A stretch of DNA of 10,189 nucleotides from UMGS1532 sp045594795 (GCA_045594795.1 JAZNZF010000063.1:1-10189); one strand, 5' to 3'. Positions 1-5,208 are shown, counted from the first letter of the stretch. The notes: generated by a model from the sequence alone, not told the origin. Translations and numbers: made by a program.

Positions 1-177
1 TCTAAATTCAAGAGTGCAAAAACAGTTAAGGTAACAAAGAATAAGACTGTATCTAAAACCGTTAAAAAGCTAAAGGCTAAAAAGACCTACTACGTACGCG
101 TACGTACCTACAAAAAGGTAAGCGGTAAGTATTATTATTCAAGCTGGTCTTCTGCTAAAAAGGTTAAAACTAAATAA
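1..177 (+). CDS. C-terminal end of a fibronectin type III surface protein (partial)
   Basis: The frame is open from the first base and stops with TAA at 175-177, giving the last 58 residues of a protein that begins outside the window. The fragment is very basic and rich in Lys, Tyr and Thr. Its pattern KKLKAKKTYYVRVRTYKK followed by a Ser/Trp patch (YYSSWSSAKKVKTK) is the terminal half of a fibronectin type III repeat as found at the C-termini of many secreted or cell-wall proteins of Clostridia. The upstream part, and so the protein's activity, cannot be seen. No sortase motif or membrane anchor follows the repeat. A strong terminator begins 15 bases after the stop, so this is the last gene of its unit. 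The family call is by resemblance. Confidence 0.8.
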   Translation, partial: SKFKSAKTVKVTKNKTVSKTVKKLKAKKTYYVRVRTYKKVSGKYYYSSWSSAKKVKTK

Positions 178-192
178 AATGCGTGATTATCT

Positions 193-232
193 CAAGCCCA
201 AGAAATATATCTTGGGCTTGTTTTATGCTTTT
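193..232 (+). terminator. Rho-independent terminator after the surface-protein gene
   Basis: An 11-bp perfect stem, CAAGCCCAAGA (193-203) paired with TCTTGGGCTTG (210-220), closes a 6-base loop and is followed by TTTTATGCTTTT. It ends the transcript of the fibronectin-type gene and insulates the sigma-factor unit downstream. Confidence 0.92.
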
Positions 233-236
233 AATG

Positions 237-256
237 TTTGGCGCATATATGCCAAA
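237..256. repeat. Inverted repeat upstream of the sigma-fusion promoter
   Basis: TTTGGC (237-242) and GCCAAA (251-256) form a 6-bp inverted repeat around an 8-base centre; within it GCATATATGC (243-252) is itself a perfect palindrome. A third copy, TTTGGC, lies at 276-281 between the -35 and -10 boxes of the next promoter. The placement suits a regulator binding site, but the arms are short and the region is AT-rich, so this is only a candidate. Confidence 0.35.
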
Positions 257-267
257 TTACAAATGAG

Positions 268-296
268 TTGCAATTTTTGGCATTATACTGTATAAT
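268..296 (+). promoter_or_regulatory. Sigma-A-type promoter of the sigma/RsiV–DUF896–VanZ unit
   Basis: TTGCAA (268-273) and a perfect TATAAT (291-296) are separated by 17 bases. It is the only good promoter between the preceding terminator and the gene starting at 379, and implies a leader of about 75 bases. It is of housekeeping type, so basal expression does not appear to need the encoded ECF-type sigma domain. Confidence 0.75.
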
Positions 297-362
297 AATA
301 TAACTAAAGTGGAGTATTGTGTTGTTTTGCCGTTACACAGTACAAGTAACACGAAAATTTAG

Positions 363-370
363 AAAAGGAA
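363..370 (+). promoter_or_regulatory. Ribosome binding site fixing the ATG start at 379
   Basis: AAAAGGAA ends 8 bases before ATG 379. The alternative in-frame GTG at 319 has GGAG only 4 bases upstream, would add 20 residues unlike sigma region 2, and lies close to the expected transcription start. ATG 379 is therefore preferred. Confidence 0.65.
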
Positions 371-378
371 ATTTAAAT

Positions 379-2181
379 ATGTTTGAAATTTTAGAAGGCG
401 CAAAGCAAGGCTTTGCAGTAAGCTTACGCAAAATTTACGAGCTATATAGACCCCAAATTTACTATTTCTGTTCAAAGCTTGTGGCGGATAGCGATGTTGC
501 TATCGACCTTTGCTGCGAAACCTTTGTTTGTGCTTTTGACGAACTTGATAGCTTAGAGCAACCCGAGCAGTTCGAGCTTTGGATAAAGAATATTGCTGCA
601 ATAAAATGCTTTAATTATATCCATAAGATGAGACCTATGTTGTTTTTGCAGTCGGTTGCTGATACAAGTGAATCCTTGTTCAGCGAATCGGAAATGGAGG
701 CTATGCCAAAGGGCGATATTGAGGAAACCAAAACCGCCGCCGTTATGGATATGATGATTAACCGCCTTAACGATGCACAGCGTATGACAATTATGCTCCA
801 CTATTTTAACGGGCTATCTGTAGCACAAATCGCAAAAATTATGAGTTGTAGTGGTGATATAGTTAAGCAGCGTATGGAAAAGGCTGCCGAGCATATGAAA
901 ACCACTATCGAGGCACTTACACAAAAAGAAATAAATCTAAAGGCGGTTGAGTTCCGCACAGCTTTACAGCTTATGGTGGCTTGCACAGTAGTTCCTGATG
1001 AGGTTGATTTGCGAATTAATGCTGCAATTTCAGAGCGCGCAACCGACCAGCAACCCGAACTCGAGGCAGAGCCGACGCCCGAGGAGTTTATTATTGACAA
1101 GTACATCAACAACGCCGAAAGAGAGCTTGGTGAAACCGAAACTGCTACCTCGAAATACACCGAAAACGATGGTGCGGCTATTGCTGAAAGCGTCTTCGAA
1201 AAGTTTGCACCAAAATCCTACGACGATAAAAAAGAGAACGGCATAATTGCCGCCGCCGAGGAGGTTGGCAAAACCGCCACCCGTGCTGCAAAAAAGGTTG
1301 GCGCAACCGCTAAAAAGAAATTTTTGGGTCTTTCAATGATGCAGCAATCGGTAGCTTTGCTTTTGGTTGTTGTGGTTGTTGCGGCAATAATTATTGGCAC
1401 GTCATTTAAAAATAAAAAGCAGAATATAGATATTGTAAGTAGTGTTACTTCATCTACCGAAAGTGTCCAGAGTACCGTATCGGTAGCACCCGCGCCTCAA
1501 TACAAGTTAGAGTTCCAAAAGGATACCAAAGAGGTCAAAGCAGACGACGGCGCTGTTGTGGCTGAGGCATCCTACGAATATCCCGTTGTAACCCTATCAG
1601 AGAACCCTGAGGCTCAAGAAACAATTAACAGCTTCTTTAGTGGCGATAAGGCTGAGGTGCTTGCAACCTTTAACGACGAGAATAAGAACTATGAATATAA
1701 ATACGCATATGCGAATAAGTCTTACGGCGAATTTAAAAAGAACGAACGCACCGTTACAATGCAAAAGGGTAGGGTAGATAAGCAGTCGGTAAACTTCCTT
1801 AAAACCGAGTACAACTATCTTTACGGTAATGTTTACGGAAATCACGAGGTAACTGCATATTGCTTCTCGTCTACTACGGGCAAACAACTCCAAATTACAG
1901 AGGTTATGGCAGACCTTAACGGATATAAAGAGTACGCCAAAAACTTTATCTGCACACGTTTGGAGGAAAAACAAAACAAGGGTGATTTCTCCCTTTACAG
2001 CGACTATGCAAATGTTGTTGGCGCTGCGGTAGAAAAACAGGGTAACTGGTACTTTACCGACACGGGCCTTACTGTTGTAATTAATCCCGATGAGGTTGTT
2101 TTCTATACATACGGACCACAGATTTTCGAAATGCCGTATAGCGAGCTTGAAAACTACCTTGCACAAGAGTATGCAAAATAA
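379..2181 (+). CDS. Membrane-anchored ECF-type sigma factor fused to an RsiV-like (DUF3298) extracellular domain
   Basis: This 600-residue protein (ATG 379) joins modules normally found on separate proteins. Residues about 14-90 match sigma-70 region 2, with the ECF-like stretch ETFVCAFDELDSL followed by an FELWIKNIA motif. Residues about 125-175 match region 4, including the helix-turn-helix GLSVAQIAKIMSCSGDIVKQRM. An acidic linker (about 215-290) leads to a Lys-rich patch (305-314) and one membrane segment (about 324-343, a run of V/A/I/L). The basic residues on the N-terminal side place the sigma part in the cytoplasm. After a Ser/Thr/Val-rich spacer, residues about 375-600 resemble the DUF4163/DUF3298 ectodomain of RsiV, ending in GNWYFTDTGLTVVINPDEV and a PYSEL motif. 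In Bacillus RsiV this ectodomain binds lysozyme and triggers proteolysis that releases SigV; here a similar cut could free the attached sigma domain. That mechanism is inference. It is the first gene of a unit with DUF896 and VanZ genes. Confidence 0.85.
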   Translation: MFEILEGAKQGFAVSLRKIYELYRPQIYYFCSKLVADSDVAIDLCCETFVCAFDELDSLEQPEQFELWIKNIAAIKCFNYIHKMRPMLFLQSVADTSESLFSESEMEAMPKGDIEETKTAAVMDMMINRLNDAQRMTIMLHYFNGLSVAQIAKIMSCSGDIVKQRMEKAAEHMKTTIEALTQKEINLKAVEFRTALQLMVACTVVPDEVDLRINAAISERATDQQPELEAEPTPEEFIIDKYINNAERELGETETATSKYTENDGAAIAESVFEKFAPKSYDDKKENGIIAAAEEVGKTATRAAKKVGATAKKKFLGLSMMQQSVALLLVVVVVAAIIIGTSFKNKKQNIDIVSSVTSSTESVQSTVSVAPAPQYKLEFQKDTKEVKADDGAVVAEASYEYPVVTLSENPEAQETINSFFSGDKAEVLATFNDENKNYEYKYAYANKSYGEFKKNERTVTMQKGRVDKQSVNFLKTEYNYLYGNVYGNHEVTAYCFSSTTGKQLQITEVMADLNGYKEYAKNFICTRLEEKQNKGDFSLYSDYANVVGAAVEKQGNWYFTDTGLTVVINPDEVVFYTYGPQIFEMPYSELENYLAQEYAK

Positions 2182-2214
2182 TTTAAAACTTATAACCGAT
2201 GGGAGCCGAGTTTA

Positions 2215-2421
2215 ATGACCGACCAAAAGATAGCAAGAATTAATGAACTTGCAAAAAAGAAACGCCAAGAGGGGCTTACCGAGGCAGAGGCTGCCGAACA
2301 GCAACAGCTAAGGCGTGAGTATATTCAGTCGGTGCGCCGCAATTTAGAGGCTCAGTTGGGCAGTATTGTGGTGCAAGAAGAGGATGGCAGCCGTCACAAG
2401 CTCGAGAAAAAGCATGAATAG
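2215..2421 (+). CDS. DUF896 (UPF0291, YnzC-like) small protein
   Basis: This 68-residue cytoplasmic protein starts 33 bases after the sigma-fusion stop, with GGGAG (2201-2205) 9 bases before ATG. It has the family pattern RINELAKKKRQEGLTEAEAAEQQQLR followed by REYIQSVRRNLEAQL, at about the usual family length. Known members such as B. subtilis YnzC form a small two-helix bundle (residues about 3-47 here) with a disordered tail; YnzC belongs to the SOS-induced yneA operon, but its biochemical role is not established. The highly charged C-terminus (residues 56-68) fits the disordered tail. The last 8 bases overlap the start of the VanZ gene, so the two are probably translationally coupled. Function unknown beyond family membership. 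Confidence 0.88.
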   Translation: MTDQKIARINELAKKKRQEGLTEAEAAEQQQLRREYIQSVRRNLEAQLGSIVVQEEDGSRHKLEKKHE

Positions 2422-2899
2422 CAAAGCGGCACGTACGTGCTGGCTTATAGCGGCTATTGCTCTAATGGCTTTAATATTCAGCTTTTCCGCAACCGAGGGT
2501 ACAGAGTCACAGCAGCAAAGCACAATAGTTACTACAATAGTAACCGAGGTAATCGGCATAGAGCCAACGCATAGTGATTTTTTAGAGATAGAATTTACGG
2601 TGCGAAAGGTGGCGCATTTATGTTTATTTGCGGTACTTGGTTTTGTATATTGCGGATATTTTAGCTGCTATAAAATTAGCAAAAAGCTAAGGTATATATT
2701 TAGCTGTGCTGCAACCTTTGTTTATGCCGTGTTAGACGAGCTGCATCAGTATTTCATTCCCGGCAGAGCCGCAAAACTTTTCGACGTGGCTATCGATACT
2801 TTTGGCGGGGTCTTGGGTGCGGCATTCTTAATAGCGTTGTCCTTGCTTACTAAAAAAATATATATTTATTACAAAAACAAAAGGGGTATTATGGGTTAA
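2414..2899 (+). CDS. VanZ-family integral membrane protein
   Basis: A 161-residue membrane protein. I chose ATG 2414, which overlaps the preceding gene by 8 bases; an upstream in-frame start would place a hydrophilic stretch inside the DUF896 gene. Membrane segments are seen at about 8-27, 66-84, 93-107 and 128-146. The VanZ signature is clear: FSFSAT (22-27), FTVRKVAHLCLFAVLG (61-76), then DELHQYFIPGR (108-118) and the conserved DVAIDTFGG (124-132). VanZ of Tn1546 gives low-level teicoplanin resistance by an unknown mechanism, and most homologues are uncharacterised. Nothing here resembles the other van genes, so glycopeptide resistance should not be assumed. Its place behind a sigma/RsiV fusion fits a cell-envelope role. 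A terminator overlaps its last codons. Confidence 0.9.
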   Translation: MNSKAARTCWLIAAIALMALIFSFSATEGTESQQQSTIVTTIVTEVIGIEPTHSDFLEIEFTVRKVAHLCLFAVLGFVYCGYFSCYKISKKLRYIFSCAATFVYAVLDELHQYFIPGRAAKLFDVAIDTFGGVLGAAFLIALSLLTKKIYIYYKNKRGIMG

Positions 2900-2919
2900 A
2901 AATCCATAATACCCTTTTT
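2881..2919. terminator. Bidirectional terminator between the VanZ gene and the sigma-region-4-like gene
   Basis: GGGTATTATGG (2884-2894) pairs with CCATAATACCC (2904-2914) over 11 bp, extendable by three pairs including one G-U, with a 9-base loop and a T run at 2915-2919. The left arm and the VanZ stop codon overlap. On the minus strand the same stem is followed by CCTTTTGTTTTTG, so it can also stop the convergent transcript whose last gene ends at 2989. Confidence 0.88.
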
Positions 2920-2938
2920 AATGTAGCTTCTAACTAAA

Positions 2939-2954
2939 GTACGATTATTCGTAC
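2939..2954. repeat. Short inverted repeat in the convergent intergenic region
   Basis: GTACGA (2939-2944) and TCGTAC (2949-2954) form a perfect 6-bp stem with a 4-base loop, 35 bases beyond the stop of the minus-strand gene. Read on the minus strand it is followed only by TTTAG, which is weak for a terminator. It may be a processing hairpin or incidental. Confidence 0.4.
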
Positions 2955-2988
2955 ACACCTATTGGTAAAATATGTAAAAGATAAAGGA

Positions 2989-3303
2989 TTACTCATTGTA
3001 AAAACTACGCAATGCACCGTATTTCATAGCTCGTTCAATGCGATTGCGCGCCGCCTTTAAACCACGCGAAACACTCGATTTATTCGTGCCGCGAAGTTTT
3101 GCTATTTCGGTTACGGTTTTACCGCCATAATAATACTCTTTTATTAATTCGCGTTGGGTAGGGGTTAGGTCCTCGGCAATTATTTTTTTGATAGTTGTCG
3201 CAACCTGTTTTGAAAAATCAATACCGCCGTTTTTTTGGAACCCATCTGCAAGCCAAGGGGTGTGGTCGGAGGCTAAATCGAGGCTTATTTTATGTATTCT
3301 CAT
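2989..3303 (-). CDS. Sigma-70 region 4-like helix-turn-helix protein (no region 2)
   Basis: A 104-residue protein. ATG 3303 is chosen because it lies 2 bases after the upstream gene's stop; a longer frame to 3375 would run inside that gene. Residues about 46-92 form a sigma region 4 type helix-turn-helix: DLTPTQRELIKEYYYGGKT, then VTEIAKLRGTNKSSVSRGLKAARNRIERAM. There is no region 2, so it cannot be a complete sigma factor. Similar short proteins occur in prophages and integrative elements of Firmicutes, where they act as transcription activators or partner factors (ArpU-type late regulators are an analogy). The ribosome site is weak (AAAGG, 11 bases from ATG), suggesting translation coupled to the 72-residue gene. 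Both lie under a promoter carrying the putative Xre operator. The target is unknown. Confidence 0.8.
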   Translation of the reverse strand: MRIHKISLDLASDHTPWLADGFQKNGGIDFSKQVATTIKKIIAEDLTPTQRELIKEYYYGGKTVTEIAKLRGTNKSSVSRGLKAARNRIERAMKYGALRSFYNE

Positions 3304-3305
3304 TA

Positions 3306-3524
3306 CTATTCTTGCCTTTCGTAGTATCCGCAAAGCTGTTCTGCACAGCGCCTGCACTCTATAGCTGACTCCCAAATAGAACGTATGCGCTTATACATTT
3401 TAAGGCGCTTTTCGGGTGGTAGCTCAAGCGCCAATTCTTGAAGCTTTTTTACCTTTTCGTGTAAAACTTTCGCTTGGCTTAAATATTGCTGCCCTAACTC
3501 TAATAACGAAACTTCCTTTTCCAT
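3306..3524 (-). CDS. Small helical protein of unknown function in the Xre-controlled divergent operon
   Basis: A 72-residue protein that I do not recognise. ATG 3524 is supported by AAGGAG (3537-3532) 7 bases upstream; a TTG two codons earlier would leave only 1 base. The sequence is charged and predicted to be almost wholly helical, with Leu/Lys heptad-like spacing at about residues 8-45 (YLSQAKVLHEKVKKLQELAL), then a Cys-containing helix with ECRRCAEQLC near residues 55-65. The three cysteines might bind metal or form a disulfide, but no known motif is matched. There is no signal peptide or membrane segment. It is the first gene of a two-gene unit with the region-4-like protein, so it may be a partner, anti-factor or adaptor for that protein. 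That role is inferred only from position. Confidence 0.75.
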   Translation of the reverse strand: MEKEVSLLELGQQYLSQAKVLHEKVKKLQELALELPPEKRLKMYKRIRSIWESAIECRRCAEQLCGYYERQE

Positions 3525-3568
3525 TTTCAAACTCCTTCTTTCTTCTGCATCGCTTGATTACAATATTA

Positions 3569-3597
3569 ATAATACCACACGAATTGTGTAGTGTCAA
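3569..3597 (-). promoter_or_regulatory. Promoter of the minus-strand two-gene unit, with operator in the spacer
   Basis: Read on the minus strand, a perfect TTGACA (3597-3592) is followed after 17 bases by TATTAT (3574-3569). The spacer holds the ACAC-N5-GTGT palindrome with exactly 2 bases on either side. The expected transcript leader before ATG 3524 is about 38 bases. Confidence 0.85.
3577..3589. promoter_or_regulatory. Putative Xre operator O1 (ACAC-N5-GTGT)
   Basis: ACACGAATTGTGT lies between the -35 and -10 of the leftward promoter, so bound repressor would exclude RNA polymerase. Its two sister copies and symmetric placement point to the adjacent Xre protein as the ligand; binding itself is inferred. 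Confidence 0.75.
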
Positions 3598-3606
3598 TAG
3601 TAAAAT

Positions 3607-3619
3607 ACACACACCGTGT
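3607..3619. promoter_or_regulatory. Putative Xre operator O2 (ACAC-N5-GTGT)
   Basis: ACACACACCGTGT, extended by one more pair to TACAC-N5-GTGTA (3606-3620). Its centre is 30 bp from O1 and 73 bp from O3, and it lies just upstream of the leftward -35 box. It may serve cooperative binding or modulate the leftward promoter; no promoter of its own is visible. Confidence 0.68.
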
Positions 3620-3671
3620 AAATATTTTTCCGATAAGTCGTATAAATTGCAAAAAATATTAAAATTACCTA

Positions 3672-3700
3672 TTGAAAATACACAAACTGTGTGTTATAAT
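3672..3700 (+). promoter_or_regulatory. Promoter of the Xre–ImmA-like operon, with operator in the spacer
   Basis: TTGAAA (3672-3677) and a perfect TATAAT (3695-3700) are 17 bases apart. The spacer holds operator O3 with 2 bases on each side, which implies autorepression. The transcript would carry a leader of about 93 bases before ATG 3800, beginning near a TTGC-GAAA-GCAA mini-hairpin (3705-3716). Confidence 0.85.
3680..3692. promoter_or_regulatory. Putative Xre operator O3 (ACAC-N5-GTGT)
   Basis: ACACAAACTGTGT sits between the -35 and -10 of the rightward promoter, in the same relative place as O1 in the leftward promoter. This supports negative autoregulation of the Xre gene. Confidence 0.75.
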
Positions 3701-3799
3701 AAACTTGCGAAAGCAAATAAATGGCCACGCATTGCGTAAGAATTTTGGGTAACTTATGTGGGATGAAATGCGGCTACAAAAAAGGGGACAGTATTCATA

Positions 3800-4180
3800 A
3801 TGAATGATTTTTCGCTAAAACTTAAAAAGCTAAGGCAATCGGCAGGCTTAACACAAGCAGAGGCAGCTCTACGGCTTGGCATCTCTCCAAGCGCTGTTGG
3901 TATGTACGAGCAGGGTAGACGCGAGCCCGACCTTGAAACTACACAAAAAATCTGTAAGCTTTATAATGTTACACCCGATTATCTTGTAACTGAAAATTTT
4001 GATGCGCCTACCGAAATAAGCGAAATGATAAATAGTATTCGTGCAAGAATGCGTCAGTCAGAGGGTATTATGTTCGATGGCGTACCTGTAAGCGCCGAGG
4101 ATACCGAAAAAATATTCGACGCAATGTTACTTGCTGCAAGGTTAATAATGGAAAGGCACGACAAGCAAGAAGGAGAATAA
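3800..4180 (+). CDS. Xre-family (ImmR-like) transcriptional repressor
   Basis: A 126-residue DNA-binding protein. Residues about 5-63 are a Cro/C1-type helix-turn-helix: LKKLRQSAGLTQAEAALRLG, then ISPSAVGMYEQGRREPDLET with the usual recognition-helix pattern, and LYNVTPDYLV closing the domain. The remainder is a short helical tail including MFDGVPVSAEDTEKIF (91-106), a motif I recall from the C-termini of clostridial Xre regulators; it is probably for dimerisation. ATG 3800 is preceded by AAAGGGGA with a slightly long gap of 11 bases. The gene is followed after 3 bases by an ImmA/IrrE-type peptidase, the pairing seen for ICEBs1 ImmR/ImmA, in which the peptidase cleaves the repressor on induction. 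Three shared palindromes in the divergent promoter region make it the likely controller of both transcripts. Confidence 0.92.
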   Translation: MNDFSLKLKKLRQSAGLTQAEAALRLGISPSAVGMYEQGRREPDLETTQKICKLYNVTPDYLVTENFDAPTEISEMINSIRARMRQSEGIMFDGVPVSAEDTEKIFDAMLLAARLIMERHDKQEGE

Positions 4181-4183
4181 AAA

Positions 4184-4627
4184 ATGACCCAAAAAATCAA
4201 GTCAGCAATAAAAGAAATTAAGGCTAAATACGGCACGGTCGACCCTAAAGAGCTGTGCGACCAAATGGATATCGTGCTGTTGTTTACTGACTTGCCAAAG
4301 CAAACCCGAGGGTTTTATATGTCTACTTGTGGGGGCAGCGCAATTGTTGTAAATCAGGCTTTAAGGGGTATAGAACGCACAGCCTGTATTGCGCACGAGT
4401 TAGGTCACGCAACCTTGCACGGTGGGCTTAACTATATGTTTATGCACAGCAGCACCCAAATGGTAACCGGTAGATACGAAAAAGAGGCTAACCGCTTTGC
4501 TGCGCTACTACTTATGCAGTCTACCGAGATTTATTGCGGCGCTACTATAGAGCAGTTAGCAAGGGGAATGTCGTTGCCGCAAGACGCAGTAGAGTGGGCA
4601 ATGCTGCAAAATAATTTAAGATTTTAA
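4184..4627 (+). CDS. ImmA/IrrE-family metallopeptidase (anti-repressor)
   Basis: A 147-residue cytoplasmic zinc peptidase of the COG2856 type. The HEXXH motif is HELGH at 71-75 (ligands His71 and His75, catalytic Glu72), and the likely third ligand is Glu101 in EKEANRFAALLLM. An N-terminal helix (residues about 1-30) and the conserved strand SAIVVNQAL (52-60) precede the active site, as in the family. AAGGAG ends 8 bases before ATG 4184, only 3 bases after the Xre stop, so the two genes are one operon. In ICEBs1, ImmA cleaves its cognate ImmR repressor and derepresses the element; in Deinococcus, the relative IrrE cleaves DdrO after DNA damage. The same role toward the adjacent Xre protein is strongly suggested but not shown. 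All catalytic residues look intact. I see no terminator between it and the GtrA gene. Confidence 0.92.
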   Translation: MTQKIKSAIKEIKAKYGTVDPKELCDQMDIVLLFTDLPKQTRGFYMSTCGGSAIVVNQALRGIERTACIAHELGHATLHGGLNYMFMHSSTQMVTGRYEKEANRFAALLLMQSTEIYCGATIEQLARGMSLPQDAVEWAMLQNNLRF

Positions 4628-4640
4628 ATAATAACCTCGC

Positions 4641-4669
4641 TTGACAAGGTAAAAATGTAATTATATAAT
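4641..4669 (+). promoter_or_regulatory. Consensus sigma-A promoter of the GtrA-family gene
   Basis: A perfect TTGACA (4641-4646) and a perfect TATAAT (4664-4669) are 17 bases apart, starting 14 bases after the ImmA-like gene ends. It gives the GtrA gene independent, probably strong expression with a leader of about 28 bases. No ACAC-N5-GTGT site is present here. Confidence 0.9.
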
Positions 4670-4703
4670 CAATACAAGCAAATAATTAAAGGATATATAA
4701 AGA

Positions 4704-5168
4704 ATGACTGAAATAAAAGAGCTAATAAAAAAGCACAAACAAATAATTGTTTATGTCATCTTTGGTGTGCTTACAACACTTGTAAATCTCGTTTCGTTTT
4801 TCGTGCTCGAATATATATTCGGTAGTGGCGGTAACGGGTATATAATTTATAACGCTGTCGCGTGGCTGATAGCAGTTATATTCGCTTATGTCACCAATAA
4901 GCTTTACGTGTTCGAATCTAAATCGTGGGCACCAAAGCTTGTAATAAAAGAATCGGTAGAGTTTTTACTCGCAAGGCTTTTCAGCTTCGTGGTAGAAGAG
5001 TTCGGGCTTATTTTAATGGTAGAGGTTTTAAGCTTTGGTGAATATTCATTTAACTTGAAAGTAATAACCCTAACGGGCGCAAGCCTTGCAAAAATTCTGC
5101 TTTCGGTTGTGGTTATTATAATGAACTACATTTTTAGCAAGTTTATAATTTTTAAGAATAAAAAATAA
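4704..5168 (+). CDS. GtrA-family membrane protein
   Basis: A 154-residue polytopic protein with four hydrophobic segments at about 13-38, 46-68, 84-111 and 120-148, the usual GtrA/DPMS_TMD layout and length. Family marks are YVIFGVLTTLVNLVSFFVLE at the start, NKLYVFESKS (65-74) after the second segment, and NYIFSKFIIFKNKK at the C-terminus. GtrA-like proteins are thought to flip or help move lipid-linked (undecaprenyl phosphate) sugars across the membrane, or to support cell-surface glycosylation. The partner glycosyltransferase is often adjacent, but none is seen here, so the sugar and target are unknown. AAAGGA ends 10 bases before ATG 4704. It has its own promoter and a terminator shared with the convergent citrate operon, so it appears to be a single-gene unit. 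Confidence 0.92.
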   Translation: MTEIKELIKKHKQIIVYVIFGVLTTLVNLVSFFVLEYIFGSGGNGYIIYNAVAWLIAVIFAYVTNKLYVFESKSWAPKLVIKESVEFLLARLFSFVVEEFGLILMVEVLSFGEYSFNLKVITLTGASLAKILLSVVVIIMNYIFSKFIIFKNKK

Positions 5169-5206
5169 AAAATGCTATCCTGCTTTTGTAGGATAGCATT
5201 TTTGCT
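5168..5206. terminator. Bidirectional terminator between the GtrA gene and the citrate operon
   Basis: AATGCTATCCT (5171-5181) pairs perfectly with AGGATAGCATT (5190-5200) around an 8-base loop, with flanking A and T runs extending the stem to about 14 bp. T-rich tracts follow on both strands, so it can end both the GtrA transcript and the convergent isocitrate dehydrogenase transcript, whose stop codon is at 5209-5211. Confidence 0.92.
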
Positions 5207-5208
5207 TA

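Noticed and set aside
91..106. Perfect 16-bp palindrome TACGTACGCGTACGTA
   Set aside because: It lies inside the fibronectin-type coding sequence and is explained by alternating Tyr/Val/Arg codons; no related site was found elsewhere.
319..378. GTG start giving a 20-residue N-terminal extension of the sigma/RsiV fusion
   Set aside because: GGAG lies only 4 bases upstream and the added residues do not resemble sigma region 2, whereas ATG 379 has AAAAGGAA at the right distance.
2429..2440. 12-bp palindrome GCACGTACGTGC near the VanZ start
   Set aside because: It lies within VanZ codons 6-9, is not near a promoter, and has no second copy.
2414..2899. Glycopeptide-resistance (van) cluster
   Set aside because: Only a VanZ-family protein is present; no VanH, VanA, VanX, VanR or VanS homologue is visible.
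3721..3807. 28-codon open frame in the leader of the Xre gene
   Set aside because: There is no convincing ribosome binding site and no recognisable protein; kept only as part of the leader observation.
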